Origin: Ruthenibacterium avium
Lineage (GTDB): Bacteria; Bacillota; Clostridia; Oscillospirales; Ruminococcaceae
Direction: 5' to 3'
NCBI GenBank assembly: GCA_019118905.1
Contig: DWYA01000048.1
Coordinates: 1-64,000, forward strand
DNA: 64,000 bases
Part shown: piece by piece, positions 40,561 to 49,004 of the stretch
Numbering within the stretch: position 1 is the first letter of the stretch
Layout of the letters: every line of letters starts with the position of its first letter
Notes under the pieces: model-generated
What the model was told of the DNA's origin: nothing
Database searches by the model: none
What the model saw: only the letters and a program-made list of their open reading frames with translations
Position numbers and translations under genes: made by a program

Positions 40561-42222
40561 ATGAACAGAGCAATGTTTTCCGGCGTGGCGGGCATGAAAG
40601 CGCACCAAACGAAAATGGACGTAATCGGCAACAACATCGCCAACGTAAATACTTACGGCTATAAGTCGCAGCGTGCGCTTTTCAGCGATATCTACTATCA
40701 GACCCTGCGTTCCGGTTCTGCTGGTACAGCAAACCGCGGCGGTATCAGCCCGTCCAGCGTTGGTTACGGCTCCACACTGTCTGGTACACAGGTGCAGATG
40801 AGCCAGTCCAGTATGCAGAATACAGGCTTCGGCTTGGACGTTGCGATCACCGGTGAAGGCTTTTTGCAGGTGATGGACGCCGACGGAAACATCTTTTACA
40901 CCAAAGCCGGTATGCTGGATTATGACTCGAACGGCTATTTGACCGATATCAACGGTAACTTTGTTTTGGGCGCAGCCACAGCGGACGGCGACCCGAGCTC
41001 GCAAAAAATCCGTTTGACCAACGTGGGTGCTGTTCCGGCACAGCGTCCGTCTGTGACCCAGGCTATCAATGGTGTTGACTACACGATTACTGCGTCCAAC
41101 TCGGATAAAGCAGGTAACGTCAGCATCACGATGACTTCCAGCGAGGCACTGCCCGCAGGCCAGGATGTTTTGGCCAGCATCTCGAACACCGGTGCAATCA
41201 CGCTGACCTTCAACGCATTCTCCAAATTTACCGATTGGAATCAGCTGAATGACGCAATCAACAAGGCAATCACCGAAGCAAACAACGGTGTGAAGCACAA
41301 GGCAGGCGACTTCACCATTAGCTCCAGCAACCCGGATTTGCTGATCAATGGCGGTGCAGGATTGACCGGCGCACAGCTGGTAGGCGCAAACTTTGGTACC
41401 GATTTGGGTACTGTCACCGGCATGGATGACGGTGTGTTCGGCGCCGCGGGCATGATTGTTGAAAAAGTAAGCACCGATTTCAGCGGTTCTGGTGACACCA
41501 AATTCAGTGCTACATTTGATCAGGCCAGCTCAACTTGGACGATCAAGGCTACTGTTAATGGTAAAGAGTACGTCGGTCAATTGGGCAAAGACACACTGTC
41601 CAGCTCGATTCTGTTGAAAAATGGCGATGAGTACATTCAGGTGTCGAACCCCGGTTATGATAAGTTTAACTCTGCCTTTGCTGCTTCTGGTGAAGCTGGT
41701 GCAAGTAATCCTCCGCAAGATAAAGCCAATTGGACGAATGGCAACAAAGCCCCGGATGGTAGTACTGTTACCGCTACCTTCACCCCGTCCACTCCGTCGA
41801 AAGACCTCGGCTTCGGCAGCTATCCCTTCGTGCTGCAAGGCGGTACCGCAGGCGGCGCAGTGACACTGGACGAGCTGAATGTTGCCATCGGCACCGACGG
41901 TTCCGTTGTCGTTTCCAACTCGGCAATCGGTGATGTAACGGTTGGACGAATTTCTCTGGCAAACTTTGCGAACCCCGCAGCACTGGCTGCTGCCGGTAAC
42001 AACTACTTCACAGTATCGGCCAACTCCGGTGAGCCCCAGCTGGCAGACCCCGGTCAGGACGGCACAGGTGCTTTGAAGTCCAGCGCGTTGGAGATGTCCA
42101 ACGTAGACTTGTCTTCGGAATTTGCTGATATGATCACGACACAGCGTGGTTTCCAGGCAAACTCCCGTATCATTACGGTTTCCGATACAATGCTGGAAGA
42201 ATTGATCAACTTGAAACGATAA
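40561..42222 (+). CDS. flgE: Flagellar hook protein FlgE
   Basis: 553 residues, longer than the roughly 400-residue core FlgE because of large central surface domains. It polymerises into the universal-joint hook. The N-terminal rod/hook signature is VAGMKAHQTKMDVIGNNIANVNT (start of the protein), with YKSQRALFSD after it. The C-terminal D0 helix ends in FADMITTQRGFQANSRIITVSDTMLEELINL. Codon use is biased towards optimal codons, consistent with high output. GAAAGGAAG precedes the ATG. A hairpin pair follows the gene. Confidence 0.95.
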   Translation: MNRAMFSGVAGMKAHQTKMDVIGNNIANVNTYGYKSQRALFSDIYYQTLRSGSAGTANRGGISPSSVGYGSTLSGTQVQMSQSSMQNTGFGLDVAITGEGFLQVMDADGNIFYTKAGMLDYDSNGYLTDINGNFVLGAATADGDPSSQKIRLTNVGAVPAQRPSVTQAINGVDYTITASNSDKAGNVSITMTSSEALPAGQDVLASISNTGAITLTFNAFSKFTDWNQLNDAINKAITEANNGVKHKAGDFTISSSNPDLLINGGAGLTGAQLVGANFGTDLGTVTGMDDGVFGAAGMIVEKVSTDFSGSGDTKFSATFDQASSTWTIKATVNGKEYVGQLGKDTLSSSILLKNGDEYIQVSNPGYDKFNSAFAASGEAGASNPPQDKANWTNGNKAPDGSTVTATFTPSTPSKDLGFGSYPFVLQGGTAGGAVTLDELNVAIGTDGSVVVSNSAIGDVTVGRISLANFANPAALAAAGNNYFTVSANSGEPQLADPGQDGTGALKSSALEMSNVDLSSEFADMITTQRGFQANSRIITVSDTMLEELINLKR

Positions 42223-42264
42223 TTTCGCTGTCGTTTCCATCTTTCCACGGTCAGCGCATGGCCG

Positions 42265-42300
42265 TGGAGATGAGCCTTGGCATAACGGGGCTCATCTCCA
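42265..42300 (+). promoter_or_regulatory. 12-bp hairpin between flgE and flbD
   Basis: TGGAGATGAGCC and GGCTCATCTCCA form a perfect 12-bp stem with a 12-base loop, next to a smaller CCACGG/CCGTGG stem (42245-42267 region). There is no T-run, so it is more likely an mRNA stabiliser, processing site or attenuator than a full terminator. Confidence 0.5.
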
Positions 42301-42435
42301 TTGCCATGCGGCGGCGGCTTTGCCTGCTGCGTGACACAAGTTTCGGCGGTGTTTGACATAGAATAAGAAAAAGGGTTGGGGCTTGCCGCCCCGCGGATGC
42401 CGACGAACAATTTTTATATCAAGGGAGGATTCAGT

Positions 42436-42642
42436 ATGATTTTTGTTACCAAGTTAAACGGAGAGGAATTTGCGCTAAACGGCGATCTCATCGAAACGAT
42501 CGTAGAAAAACCGGATACGACGATTCAGCTGACGACATCGCGTTATGTTATTGTTCGTGAGTCGATGGAGGAAGTCGTTCGCCGCGTGATTGAATATCGC
42601 CGCTCGATTTACAACTCACAGCGCTTTGTGGGACGCGGTTAA
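42436..42642 (+). CDS. flbD: FlbD/SwrD family flagellar protein
   Basis: 68 residues from the ATG at 42436, with AAGGGAGGA upstream. A small conserved protein found after flgE in Firmicutes and spirochaetes; in Bacillus the SwrD homologue raises motor torque. Landmarks: IFVTKLNGEEFALN at the N-terminus and TIQLTTSRYVIVRESMEEV. It is placed directly before motA, in keeping with a motor role. Confidence 0.9.
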   Translation: MIFVTKLNGEEFALNGDLIETIVEKPDTTIQLTTSRYVIVRESMEEVVRRVIEYRRSIYNSQRFVGRG

Positions 42643-42670
42643 AAACCAGAAAGAGGGACTGTGAAGAATT

Positions 42671-43558
42671 ATGAAAAATAAAGGAAAAAAAGCCGCCAGA
42701 GGGTTTGATATCAACAGTTTTCTCGGCATGATTATTGCTCTTGTGCTGATGGTAATTGGTATTATCTTAACAAAATCCACAGATGAAGCAACGGGAAAGT
42801 CTACTTATTTAATTAACTGGGCGTCATTGCTGAACTTCTGGGACCCCACCAGTGTGTTCATCGTTGTCGGCGGTACATTCGCCAGCTTGATGATTGCGTT
42901 CCCTGTGTCTCAATTCGCGAAAATTCCCAAACACATGGGCATTATCTTTTCGCCGAAAAAATACACGCCGGAATCTTATATTGAGCAGATTGTCACCTGC
43001 GCCAAGAAAGCGCGTATCAATGGTTTGCTTGCGTTGGAAGAAGACGTAAATCAGATGTCAAACGCTTTCTTGAAAAGCAGCTTGATGATGGTTGTTGACT
43101 CGGTTGACCCCGATAAGCTCAATGAGCAGCTGGAAGCAAGCCTTGAAAACTTGGACGAACGTCATGGACAAGACTGCTCGTTCTACGACAAAGGCTCGGC
43201 TTTGGCTCCGGCGTTTGGTATGATTGGTACGTTGATCGGTTTGATCAACATGTTGAAGGATTTGCAGGATATTGAATCCGTAGGCCCGAACATGGCCGTT
43301 GCGTTGATTACGACCCTTTACGGTTCCATGCTTGCCAACATCTTCTTTATGCCGATTGCAAACAAGCTTCGTATGCGTCACGAGGAAGAATACCTGTGCA
43401 TGAAGATTGTCAGCGAAGGTGTTAAGGGCATTCAAGCCGGTGAAAACCCGAACTTCATTGAGGAGCGTCTTTTGAAAATGCTGCCTGAGTACTATAAAGT
43501 TAAAATGGCGAAAACAGGCAGGGGCATGGGAAAGAGCGCTGGGTCTAATGACGAATAA
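42671..43558 (+). CDS. motA: Flagellar motor stator protein MotA
   Basis: 295 residues with four membrane segments (about 18-36, 53-72, 178-200 and 210-230). MotA forms the proton- or sodium-conducting stator with MotB. Conserved features include DPTSVFIVVGGTFASLMIAFP, a charged cytoplasmic loop that contacts FliG, and GSALAPAFGMIGTLIGLINML with the functional Pro/Gly-rich helix. Coupling ion cannot be decided from sequence by eye. GAGGGACTG lies upstream. Confidence 0.95.
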   Translation: MKNKGKKAARGFDINSFLGMIIALVLMVIGIILTKSTDEATGKSTYLINWASLLNFWDPTSVFIVVGGTFASLMIAFPVSQFAKIPKHMGIIFSPKKYTPESYIEQIVTCAKKARINGLLALEEDVNQMSNAFLKSSLMMVVDSVDPDKLNEQLEASLENLDERHGQDCSFYDKGSALAPAFGMIGTLIGLINMLKDLQDIESVGPNMAVALITTLYGSMLANIFFMPIANKLRMRHEEEYLCMKIVSEGVKGIQAGENPNFIEERLLKMLPEYYKVKMAKTGRGMGKSAGSNDE

Positions 43559-43600
43559 CACGGACGTGCCGGCCGGCACAAAGGGAGCGTGAGGAATAAA

Positions 43601-44590
43601 ATGGCAAGAAAAAGAAATAGCGGCGATGAAGGCGATGCCGGAACATGGCTGAATACTTATGCCGATATGGTAACGCTTCTGCTGACGTTTTTCGCGGTGC
43701 TCATCAGTATGTCCTCCATCGACCAGGAAAAGTTTGAGCAAGTAATGCAGTCCTTTCAGGCAGAGGTTGTCGCAACAAGCGAGTCCGGCGCCGGTGCCGG
43801 TTCGGGAACCGGTATACCGACGGATGGGTCAATCAAAACAATGGATGAGCTGTATGAGCACTTAAAAGAGTACATTGAGCAAAAGAATCAGCAGGACGCT
43901 GTCAGTATCTCAAAGAATGCAGATGTTATTTATCTGCGGTTCAGCTCGGATTTGTTTTTCCTTCCCAACCAGTATACGCTGCTTTCAACAAGCTACCCGA
44001 CTTTAGAGTTTATCGGGCAGGGCCTGAAAAGCTGTGAAAATATTATTCGCATGGTAGAAATTGCAGGACATACAGCTGCAGTTCAGGGAGAAACGAATGT
44101 TTCCGACTGGAGATTATCCGGTGAGCGAGCTGCAACAGTAGCAATTTATCTGGAAGATGAAATTGGGTTTACACCGGAAAAGCTGAAAATTGAGGGCTAC
44201 GGAAAACGATATCCGGTGGCGGATAACTCAACCGAAGAGGGGCGGCGGCAGAATCGCCGCGTGGAGATGCTGATTATCGGCAACGATTCCACATTGGCTT
44301 ATCCTGATGCTTATGAAAGCATTCAAGGCCTGTTTAACCCTGACTTGTACCCTGCACAGGGCGGCGCAAACGACTTTATTACGCCCCCTGCCGGTGAGCC
44401 TCAAACACCGGAGGAAGTGGCCGAGCAGGTAGAGCAAGCCATGCAGAATCAGGCTGCGTCGCAAGCACAAGAGTCGCAAGCGGCTGATCAGGCAGCGCAA
44501 GCGCAGCAGGATCAGGCTGTGTCACAAGCACAGGAGCCGCAAGCGGCCGAGCAGACACAGGCTCAAAGCGCGGGGGATACGGCATCATGA
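43601..44590 (+). CDS. motB: Flagellar motor stator protein MotB
   Basis: 329 residues from the ATG at 43601, with GTGAGGA upstream. The single TM helix begins with TYADMVTLLLTFFAVLIS; D22 is the ion-carrying aspartate. The OmpA-like peptidoglycan-binding domain (about 115-225) includes AGHTAAV, SDWRLSGERAATVAIYL and NRRVEMLII. The C-terminal tail (about 270-329) is a low-complexity Gln/Ala/Glu repeat of no known function, absent from typical MotB. Confidence 0.94.
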   Translation: MARKRNSGDEGDAGTWLNTYADMVTLLLTFFAVLISMSSIDQEKFEQVMQSFQAEVVATSESGAGAGSGTGIPTDGSIKTMDELYEHLKEYIEQKNQQDAVSISKNADVIYLRFSSDLFFLPNQYTLLSTSYPTLEFIGQGLKSCENIIRMVEIAGHTAAVQGETNVSDWRLSGERAATVAIYLEDEIGFTPEKLKIEGYGKRYPVADNSTEEGRRQNRRVEMLIIGNDSTLAYPDAYESIQGLFNPDLYPAQGGANDFITPPAGEPQTPEEVAEQVEQAMQNQAASQAQESQAADQAAQAQQDQAVSQAQEPQAAEQTQAQSAGDTAS

Positions 44591-44626
44591 AACAATTTTT
44601 AACTCCCGCAGAAGAGGAGGACGCGA

Positions 44627-45631
44627 ATGGCAGAAGCATTATCACAAAGCCAAATTGATGAGCTTTTAAACAAAATGCGCACGGGCGGCATGGAAGAAAT
44701 TGAGCAGGAAGAAGCTGAGAGTGCCGCGCGAGCCAAAGAAAAAGAGTACGATTTCAGCTCGCCTAAGAAGTTTACGAAGGATCAGCTGAAATCTCTCAAC
44801 AGCCTTTATGAAAACTTTGCGCGTGTGGCGTCCTCGTATATTACAAGTGTGCTTCGCGATGTTTGTGAAATAGGGGTTGCACAAATTGAGGAGCAGCGGT
44901 ACTATGAATATAGCAACAGCTTGCCGGATAATGCCTTGGTTGCAATGATTTCCTTCCAGCCGGAGTCTCAGCAGTACGATGAGACTCTGCTGATGATGGA
45001 TATGGCAACTTCGTTTGGCTATTTTATGGTTGACAGAATGTTGGGCGGAAGCGGGGCGCCTTCCCAGCCGGATCGCGATTACAGCGAAATTGAGCTGATG
45101 GTGCTGGAACATGCCTTTAAGAACATTACCCGCTACTTAAAGGAAGCGTGGTGCAACAACTTCCCTGTGGAAATGTCATTGCAAAACATTGAAACAAACG
45201 GGCGGTTGATTCAGGCTTTTTCGCCGCAGGACATTGTGGTCATTGTAACCTTTGAAATTAAAACGGCAGATATGGTTGCTCCGGCGAATATCTGTATGCC
45301 CGCAGAGAACCTGGAAAAAATTATCAATAGCTTCAGTGTAAAGTATTCGCGCACAGTTAAGCAGCACGACAAAGAAGAAGAGGAAAACCGCCGAAATATG
45401 ATGTTGGAATGTCTGAAAGACACCGATGTTACGGTGGAAGCCGTATTAGAACAGTGTCAAATGGACGTTGGTTCCATCGTCAATTTGAAACCGAACGACA
45501 TTGTGACTTTGAATGCCCGCATTACCGACAATATTACACTGGTAGTAGAGGGCGACCCATGGTTTGAAGCAAGGTTTGGTAAGCTCGGGCCGCGTTCGGC
45601 GGTGAAAGTAATCAATACAATAGAGAAGTGA
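44627..45631 (+). CDS. fliM: Flagellar motor switch protein FliM
   Basis: 334 residues. The N-terminal LSQSQIDELLNKM (5-17) is the phospho-CheY-binding peptide. The middle CheC-like domain includes FARVASSYITSVLRDVCEIGVAQIEEQRYYEYSNSLP, and the C-terminal SpoA domain lies about 250-330 (VNLKPNDIVTLNARITDNITLVVEGDPWFEARFG region). FliM forms the C-ring wall with FliY and FliG. GAGGAGG precedes the ATG; it is 10 bases from fliY. Confidence 0.95.
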   Translation: MAEALSQSQIDELLNKMRTGGMEEIEQEEAESAARAKEKEYDFSSPKKFTKDQLKSLNSLYENFARVASSYITSVLRDVCEIGVAQIEEQRYYEYSNSLPDNALVAMISFQPESQQYDETLLMMDMATSFGYFMVDRMLGGSGAPSQPDRDYSEIELMVLEHAFKNITRYLKEAWCNNFPVEMSLQNIETNGRLIQAFSPQDIVVIVTFEIKTADMVAPANICMPAENLEKIINSFSVKYSRTVKQHDKEEEENRRNMMLECLKDTDVTVEAVLEQCQMDVGSIVNLKPNDIVTLNARITDNITLVVEGDPWFEARFGKLGPRSAVKVINTIEK

Positions 45632-45641
45632 GGGATAGCTG

Positions 45642-46997
45642 GTGAGTAATGAAGTGCTGCATTTGAGCAATTTAGAGTTAGATACGATCGGCGAAGTAAT
45701 GAACATCAGCATGGGAGCAGCCGCAACGGCCATTTCGTCCATGTTAGATCGACAGGTAAATATTACAACGCCGAATATCTGTCAGGAAACGCTGAAGACG
45801 ATTGACTGTTCCGCTTTGGAGCCGGCTATTATCGTAAAAATTAAGTATGTGGAAGGAATTGATGGCGTAAACATTATCGTTCTGCGCCGCAAAGATATGC
45901 AGCTGATCTTGAACTTGCTGATGGGCAATGATGAAGATGAGCTGGATGAAAATTTTGAGTTTGACGAAATGAGCATGAGCGCTGCCTGCGAGGTTATGAA
46001 CCAAATGATGGGCGCCTCCGCTACGGCGTTGTCGGAAGTGCTGGGCATGTCCATCAATATTTCCACGCCGGAAAGCATGCTGGCAGAAAGCGTTTCGGAT
46101 GCTTACTCTTCGTTTGACGATGTCGATTTGGATGATGAGGTTGTTGCAATCTCCTTTGAGCTGGACATCAGCAAAGTGCTGAATACCACCTTTACCAGCT
46201 TTATGCCGGTGGGAATGGCTAAGAAGATTACCAACCAAATGATGAAGGATCTTGGCCCGAACGACGCCGAGGAACAGCAGGCTCCGGCGGCAGCACCTTC
46301 GCAGCCGGCACCGCAGCCCGAGGCCGCAATGCCGCAGCAGATGCCGGCTCAGCAGCCCGCGCCTCAAGCGCCGGTTCAGCCGCAAATGCCGCAGCAAACG
46401 CCGGAACAAATGCAAATGTCCGCACAGCAGGCCGCAATGCCGCAGCAGATGCCCGGTCAAATGGGCATGCCGCAGCAAATGCCTGGTCAAATGGGCATGC
46501 CGCAGCAAATGCCTGGTCAAATGGGTATGCCGCAGCAGCAAATGCCCGGCCAAATGGCAATGCCCCAGCAGATGCCGTGGCCCGGTCAATACCCTGCAAT
46601 GTATGGGGGTTATCCTATGTATCCTGCACAAGCACAGCAAAGCGCACCCGCTCCTGTCAACGTTCAGAAAGCAGAATTCCCTGCCTTCACAAGCTCCAAC
46701 GGTGTGGCAGGCGGCTTAGCAGATTCCAACTTGGGACTGCTGATGAACATTCCGTTGGAAGTTTCTGTTGTCATTGGTAAAACAAGAAGAAAGATCAAAG
46801 ATATTATCAATTGGGGACAAGGGGCTGTGGTCGAGCTTGATAAACAAACAGGCGCGCCTGCAGAAATCATTGTAAATGGCCAGCTGCTCGCATATGGCGA
46901 TGTGGTTGTCATTGATGATAATTTTGGTATCCGCGTAACAGAAATTGTCGGTACAGAAGAGCTGCTGGAAAGCTTGACCGGTAAAAAGAACGATTAA
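45642..46997 (+). CDS. fliY: Flagellar motor switch phosphatase FliY (CheC-FliN fusion)
   Basis: 451 residues from a GTG with GAGGGATAG upstream. Residues 1-205 are a CheC-like phosphatase with both active-site helices (GEVMNISMGAAATAIS and CEVMNQMMGASATALS; each with the E-x-x-N motif). Residues 210-345 form a Pro/Gln/Met-rich linker containing tandem PQQMPGQMGM-type repeats (about 266-306). The C-terminal FliN/SpoA domain is at 365-445 (LGLLMNIPLEVSVVIGKTRR). It serves as C-ring component and removes phosphate from CheY. There is no FliM-like CheY-binding peptide at its N-terminus. Confidence 0.95.
   Translation: MSNEVLHLSNLELDTIGEVMNISMGAAATAISSMLDRQVNITTPNICQETLKTIDCSALEPAIIVKIKYVEGIDGVNIIVLRRKDMQLILNLLMGNDEDELDENFEFDEMSMSAACEVMNQMMGASATALSEVLGMSINISTPESMLAESVSDAYSSFDDVDLDDEVVAISFELDISKVLNTTFTSFMPVGMAKKITNQMMKDLGPNDAEEQQAPAAAPSQPAPQPEAAMPQQMPAQQPAPQAPVQPQMPQQTPEQMQMSAQQAAMPQQMPGQMGMPQQMPGQMGMPQQMPGQMGMPQQQMPGQMAMPQQMPWPGQYPAMYGGYPMYPAQAQQSAPAPVNVQKAEFPAFTSSNGVAGGLADSNLGLLMNIPLEVSVVIGKTRRKIKDIINWGQGAVVELDKQTGAPAEIIVNGQLLAYGDVVVIDDNFGIRVTEIVGTEELLESLTGKKND
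46440..46560 (+). repeat. Tandem 30-base repeat inside fliY
   Basis: About four in-frame copies of a 30-base unit encode PQQMPGQMGM. Adjacent copies are nearly identical at nucleotide level, indicating recent expansion and likely length variation between strains. Confidence 0.8.
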
Positions 46998-47017
46998 TAA
47001 GGAAAGGGCGATTTATT

Positions 47018-47380
47018 ATGTACAAGATTTTGGTTGTGGACGATGCAGGTTTCATGCGAATGATGATTAAAAACTACTTAACAAAAGCCGGCTACGAAAC
47101 CATTATTGAGGGTGAGGACGGCGAAAAAGCAGTGTCTTTGTACAAGTCGGAAGCACCGGATTTGGTCATCATGGATATCACGATGCCCAATTTGGACGGC
47201 ATCGGTGCTCTGCGTGCCATTAAAGAGGCTGATCCCAATGCAAAGGTGGTTATGTGCTCTGCAATGGGTCAGGAAGCAATGGTAATGGAAGCGATTAAGC
47301 TGGGCGCAAAGGACTTCATTGTAAAGCCCTTTAAGCAAGAGCGTATTTTGGAAACGGTTTCCAAGCTGCTTCCGCTGTAA
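47018..47380 (+). CDS. cheY: Chemotaxis response regulator CheY
   Basis: 120 residues, a single receiver domain. Acidic pocket VVDDAG (D9, D10), phospho-acceptor D53 in LVIMDITMPN, the conserved Ser/Thr region in VVMCSAMGQ and lysine in IVKPFK. With no output domain, it acts by binding FliM to change motor rotation. It is encoded directly after fliY, its presumed phosphatase. GGAAAGGG precedes the ATG. Confidence 0.95.
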   Translation: MYKILVVDDAGFMRMMIKNYLTKAGYETIIEGEDGEKAVSLYKSEAPDLVIMDITMPNLDGIGALRAIKEADPNAKVVMCSAMGQEAMVMEAIKLGAKDFIVKPFKQERILETVSKLLPL

Positions 47381-47385
47381 TTATA

Positions 47386-47736
47386 ATGCCTGTTGAAATT
47401 TTAGCCACATTTGGCATGATTGTGCTGATGGGGCTGGTGTTCGCGGGGGCCTACTGGGCTTCGCGTTTTCTTGCCCGGCGGTACCAAGGTACCGCCGGAC
47501 GCACGAAAAACATCCATATTCTGGAGCGTGTCATGATCGGCAGAGACAGTGCGCTGCTTTTGGTGAGGGTAAATCAGAAAGTTTGCTTGCTGGGCGTCAG
47601 TTCTAAGCAGGTGACAATGCTGGAGAGCTTTTCGGCTGAGGAGTTTGAGAATACAGCCGAGCAACAGCCGCCGATGATCAGCTTCAGTGATATGCTTAAG
47701 AAGTTTCAAAAGAAAGGAAGCAGCACGAATGACTGA
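47386..47736 (+). CDS. fliO: Flagellar biosynthesis protein FliO/FliZ
   Basis: 116 residues. One N-terminal TM helix (about 4-26, FGMIVLMGLVFAGAYWAS) and a short cytoplasmic domain with IHILERVMIGRDSALLLVRVNQKVCLLGVSSKQVTMLESF, the FliO signature. It assists assembly of FliP into the export gate. It starts 6 bases after cheY and overlaps fliP by 8 bases; no good ribosome binding site is visible, suggesting coupling. Confidence 0.88.
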   Translation: MPVEILATFGMIVLMGLVFAGAYWASRFLARRYQGTAGRTKNIHILERVMIGRDSALLLVRVNQKVCLLGVSSKQVTMLESFSAEEFENTAEQQPPMISFSDMLKKFQKKGSSTND

Positions 47737-48514
47737 AAAAACACCTGCACCGCGCCGCAAAACAAAACGCTTTCTAAAGTGCTTGACAATTTTGGGGTCA
47801 CTGGTGCTTTTTGGGGTGCTTGCTCCTTGCGCACAGGCGCAAAGCGTAAATGTCACGGCAACCACTGAGGCTACCGGTACCATGGGCACATTGCAGCTTT
47901 TGTTTGTCTTTGTGGCCTTGGCGCTGGCTCCGTCGCTGCTGATTATGATGACAAGCTTTACGCGAATCGTCATCGTGCTTTCTTTTTTGCGAAACGCCAT
48001 TGGTTTGCAGCAAACACCGCCGAACCAGGTCATTGTGGGCTTGGCGCTGTTTTTATCGCTTTTCGTCATGAATCCCGTGCTCACGCAAGTGAATGAGGAA
48101 GGCTTTCAGCCGTATTTAAACGGAGAGATTACTCAGGAAGAAGCCTTGCAGAACATGGAAGTTCCCATTAAGGAATTTATGCTTTCTCAAACAAAAAGCG
48201 ATGATTTGAATATGTTTGCCGGGCTTGCAATGCAAAACGGCGAATATGAGGACGTGGATGACCCCATGGATTATGGCCTGGAGGTTGTTGTCCCGGCATT
48301 TTTAACAAGTGAGTTAAGCCGTGCCTTTTTGATGGGCTTTTTGCTGTATTTGCCGTTTTTGATCATTGATATGATTGTGGCAAGTACGCTGATGTCAATG
48401 GGCATGGTGATGCTGCCGCCGTCCATGATTTCTTTGCCGTTTAAGCTAATGCTTTTTGTGGTTGTCAATGGATGGTCGGTGCTGATGGAAACACTGGTGG
48501 CAAGCTTTCAGTAG
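47729..48514 (+). CDS. fliP: Flagellar export gate protein FliP
   Basis: 261 residues from the ATG at 47729, with AAAGGAAG upstream and inside the fliO end. A cleavable signal peptide (about 1-40, ending near APCAQAQS) precedes the FliP core: ALAPSLLIMMTSFTRIVIVLSFLRNAIG and ALSRAFLMGFLLYLPFLIIDMIVAS-like segments, plus MGMVMLPPSMISLPFKL. It is part of the FliP5-Q4-R1 export channel. A 222-base non-coding gap separates it from fliQ, unusual in this tight operon. Confidence 0.95.
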   Translation: MTEKTPAPRRKTKRFLKCLTILGSLVLFGVLAPCAQAQSVNVTATTEATGTMGTLQLLFVFVALALAPSLLIMMTSFTRIVIVLSFLRNAIGLQQTPPNQVIVGLALFLSLFVMNPVLTQVNEEGFQPYLNGEITQEEALQNMEVPIKEFMLSQTKSDDLNMFAGLAMQNGEYEDVDDPMDYGLEVVVPAFLTSELSRAFLMGFLLYLPFLIIDMIVASTLMSMGMVMLPPSMISLPFKLMLFVVVNGWSVLMETLVASFQ

Positions 48515-48603
48515 CAAGCGCCGCTGTTTCAGGACAAAGCGCACCGCTTTGGTAGGCACTCGGCTGCATCAAGGCCTTTTGTAAGGTTACACAGCAATGG
48601 GCG

Positions 48604-48680
48604 AACGGTGTACATACCAAAAACGCGGAACGCATCCGAGGCATGTGGCGTTTTAACGTTGTGCACCGTTTGTTTTTATA
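48604..48680 (+). promoter_or_regulatory. Nested stem-loop between fliP and fliQ
   Basis: Outer stem AACGGTGTAC (48604-48613) with GTGCACCGTT (48661-48670), 9 of 10 paired. Inner stem AAAACGC (48620-48626) with GCGTTTT (48648-48654). The outer stem is followed by TGTTTTTAT, giving terminator or attenuator character. It lies in the only long gap within the gate genes (48515-48736), which has no supported gene. Confidence 0.45.
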
Positions 48681-48736
48681 TCAAATCAAGCCTTTTGGCA
48701 GGCGATGTTCGGCAATAAGAAAAAGGAGTTTAGCGC

Positions 48737-49000
48737 ATGGAAGCAGAAATGATTATTACAGTCATCAAGGAAGCGGTTTGGAAAATTTTAGTGCTTTCAG
48801 CGCCTTTTTTGATTGTAAGCGTGTTTTTGGGCTTGATTATTGCCGTGTTCCAAGCGGCAACACAAATCCATGAGCAAACGCTGACTTTTGTGCCCAAGCT
48901 GTTCGGCATTTTGCTTTTGCTATTGGTGCTTGGTTCCTGGATGATGGTAAACCTGACGGACTTTTTTAACATGATTATGAGTATGATGGTGGAGTTGTAA
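48737..49000 (+). CDS. fliQ: Flagellar export gate protein FliQ
   Basis: 87 residues with two TM helices (about 15-38 and 52-75). Landmarks: VIKEAVWKILVLSAPFLIVSVFLGLIIAVFQAATQIHEQTLTFVPK (continuous in the family; positions about 7-52). AAAAGGAG precedes the ATG. It is four bases before fliR. Confidence 0.95.
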   Translation: MEAEMIITVIKEAVWKILVLSAPFLIVSVFLGLIIAVFQAATQIHEQTLTFVPKLFGILLLLLVLGSWMMVNLTDFFNMIMSMMVEL

Positions 49001-49004
49001 ACGC

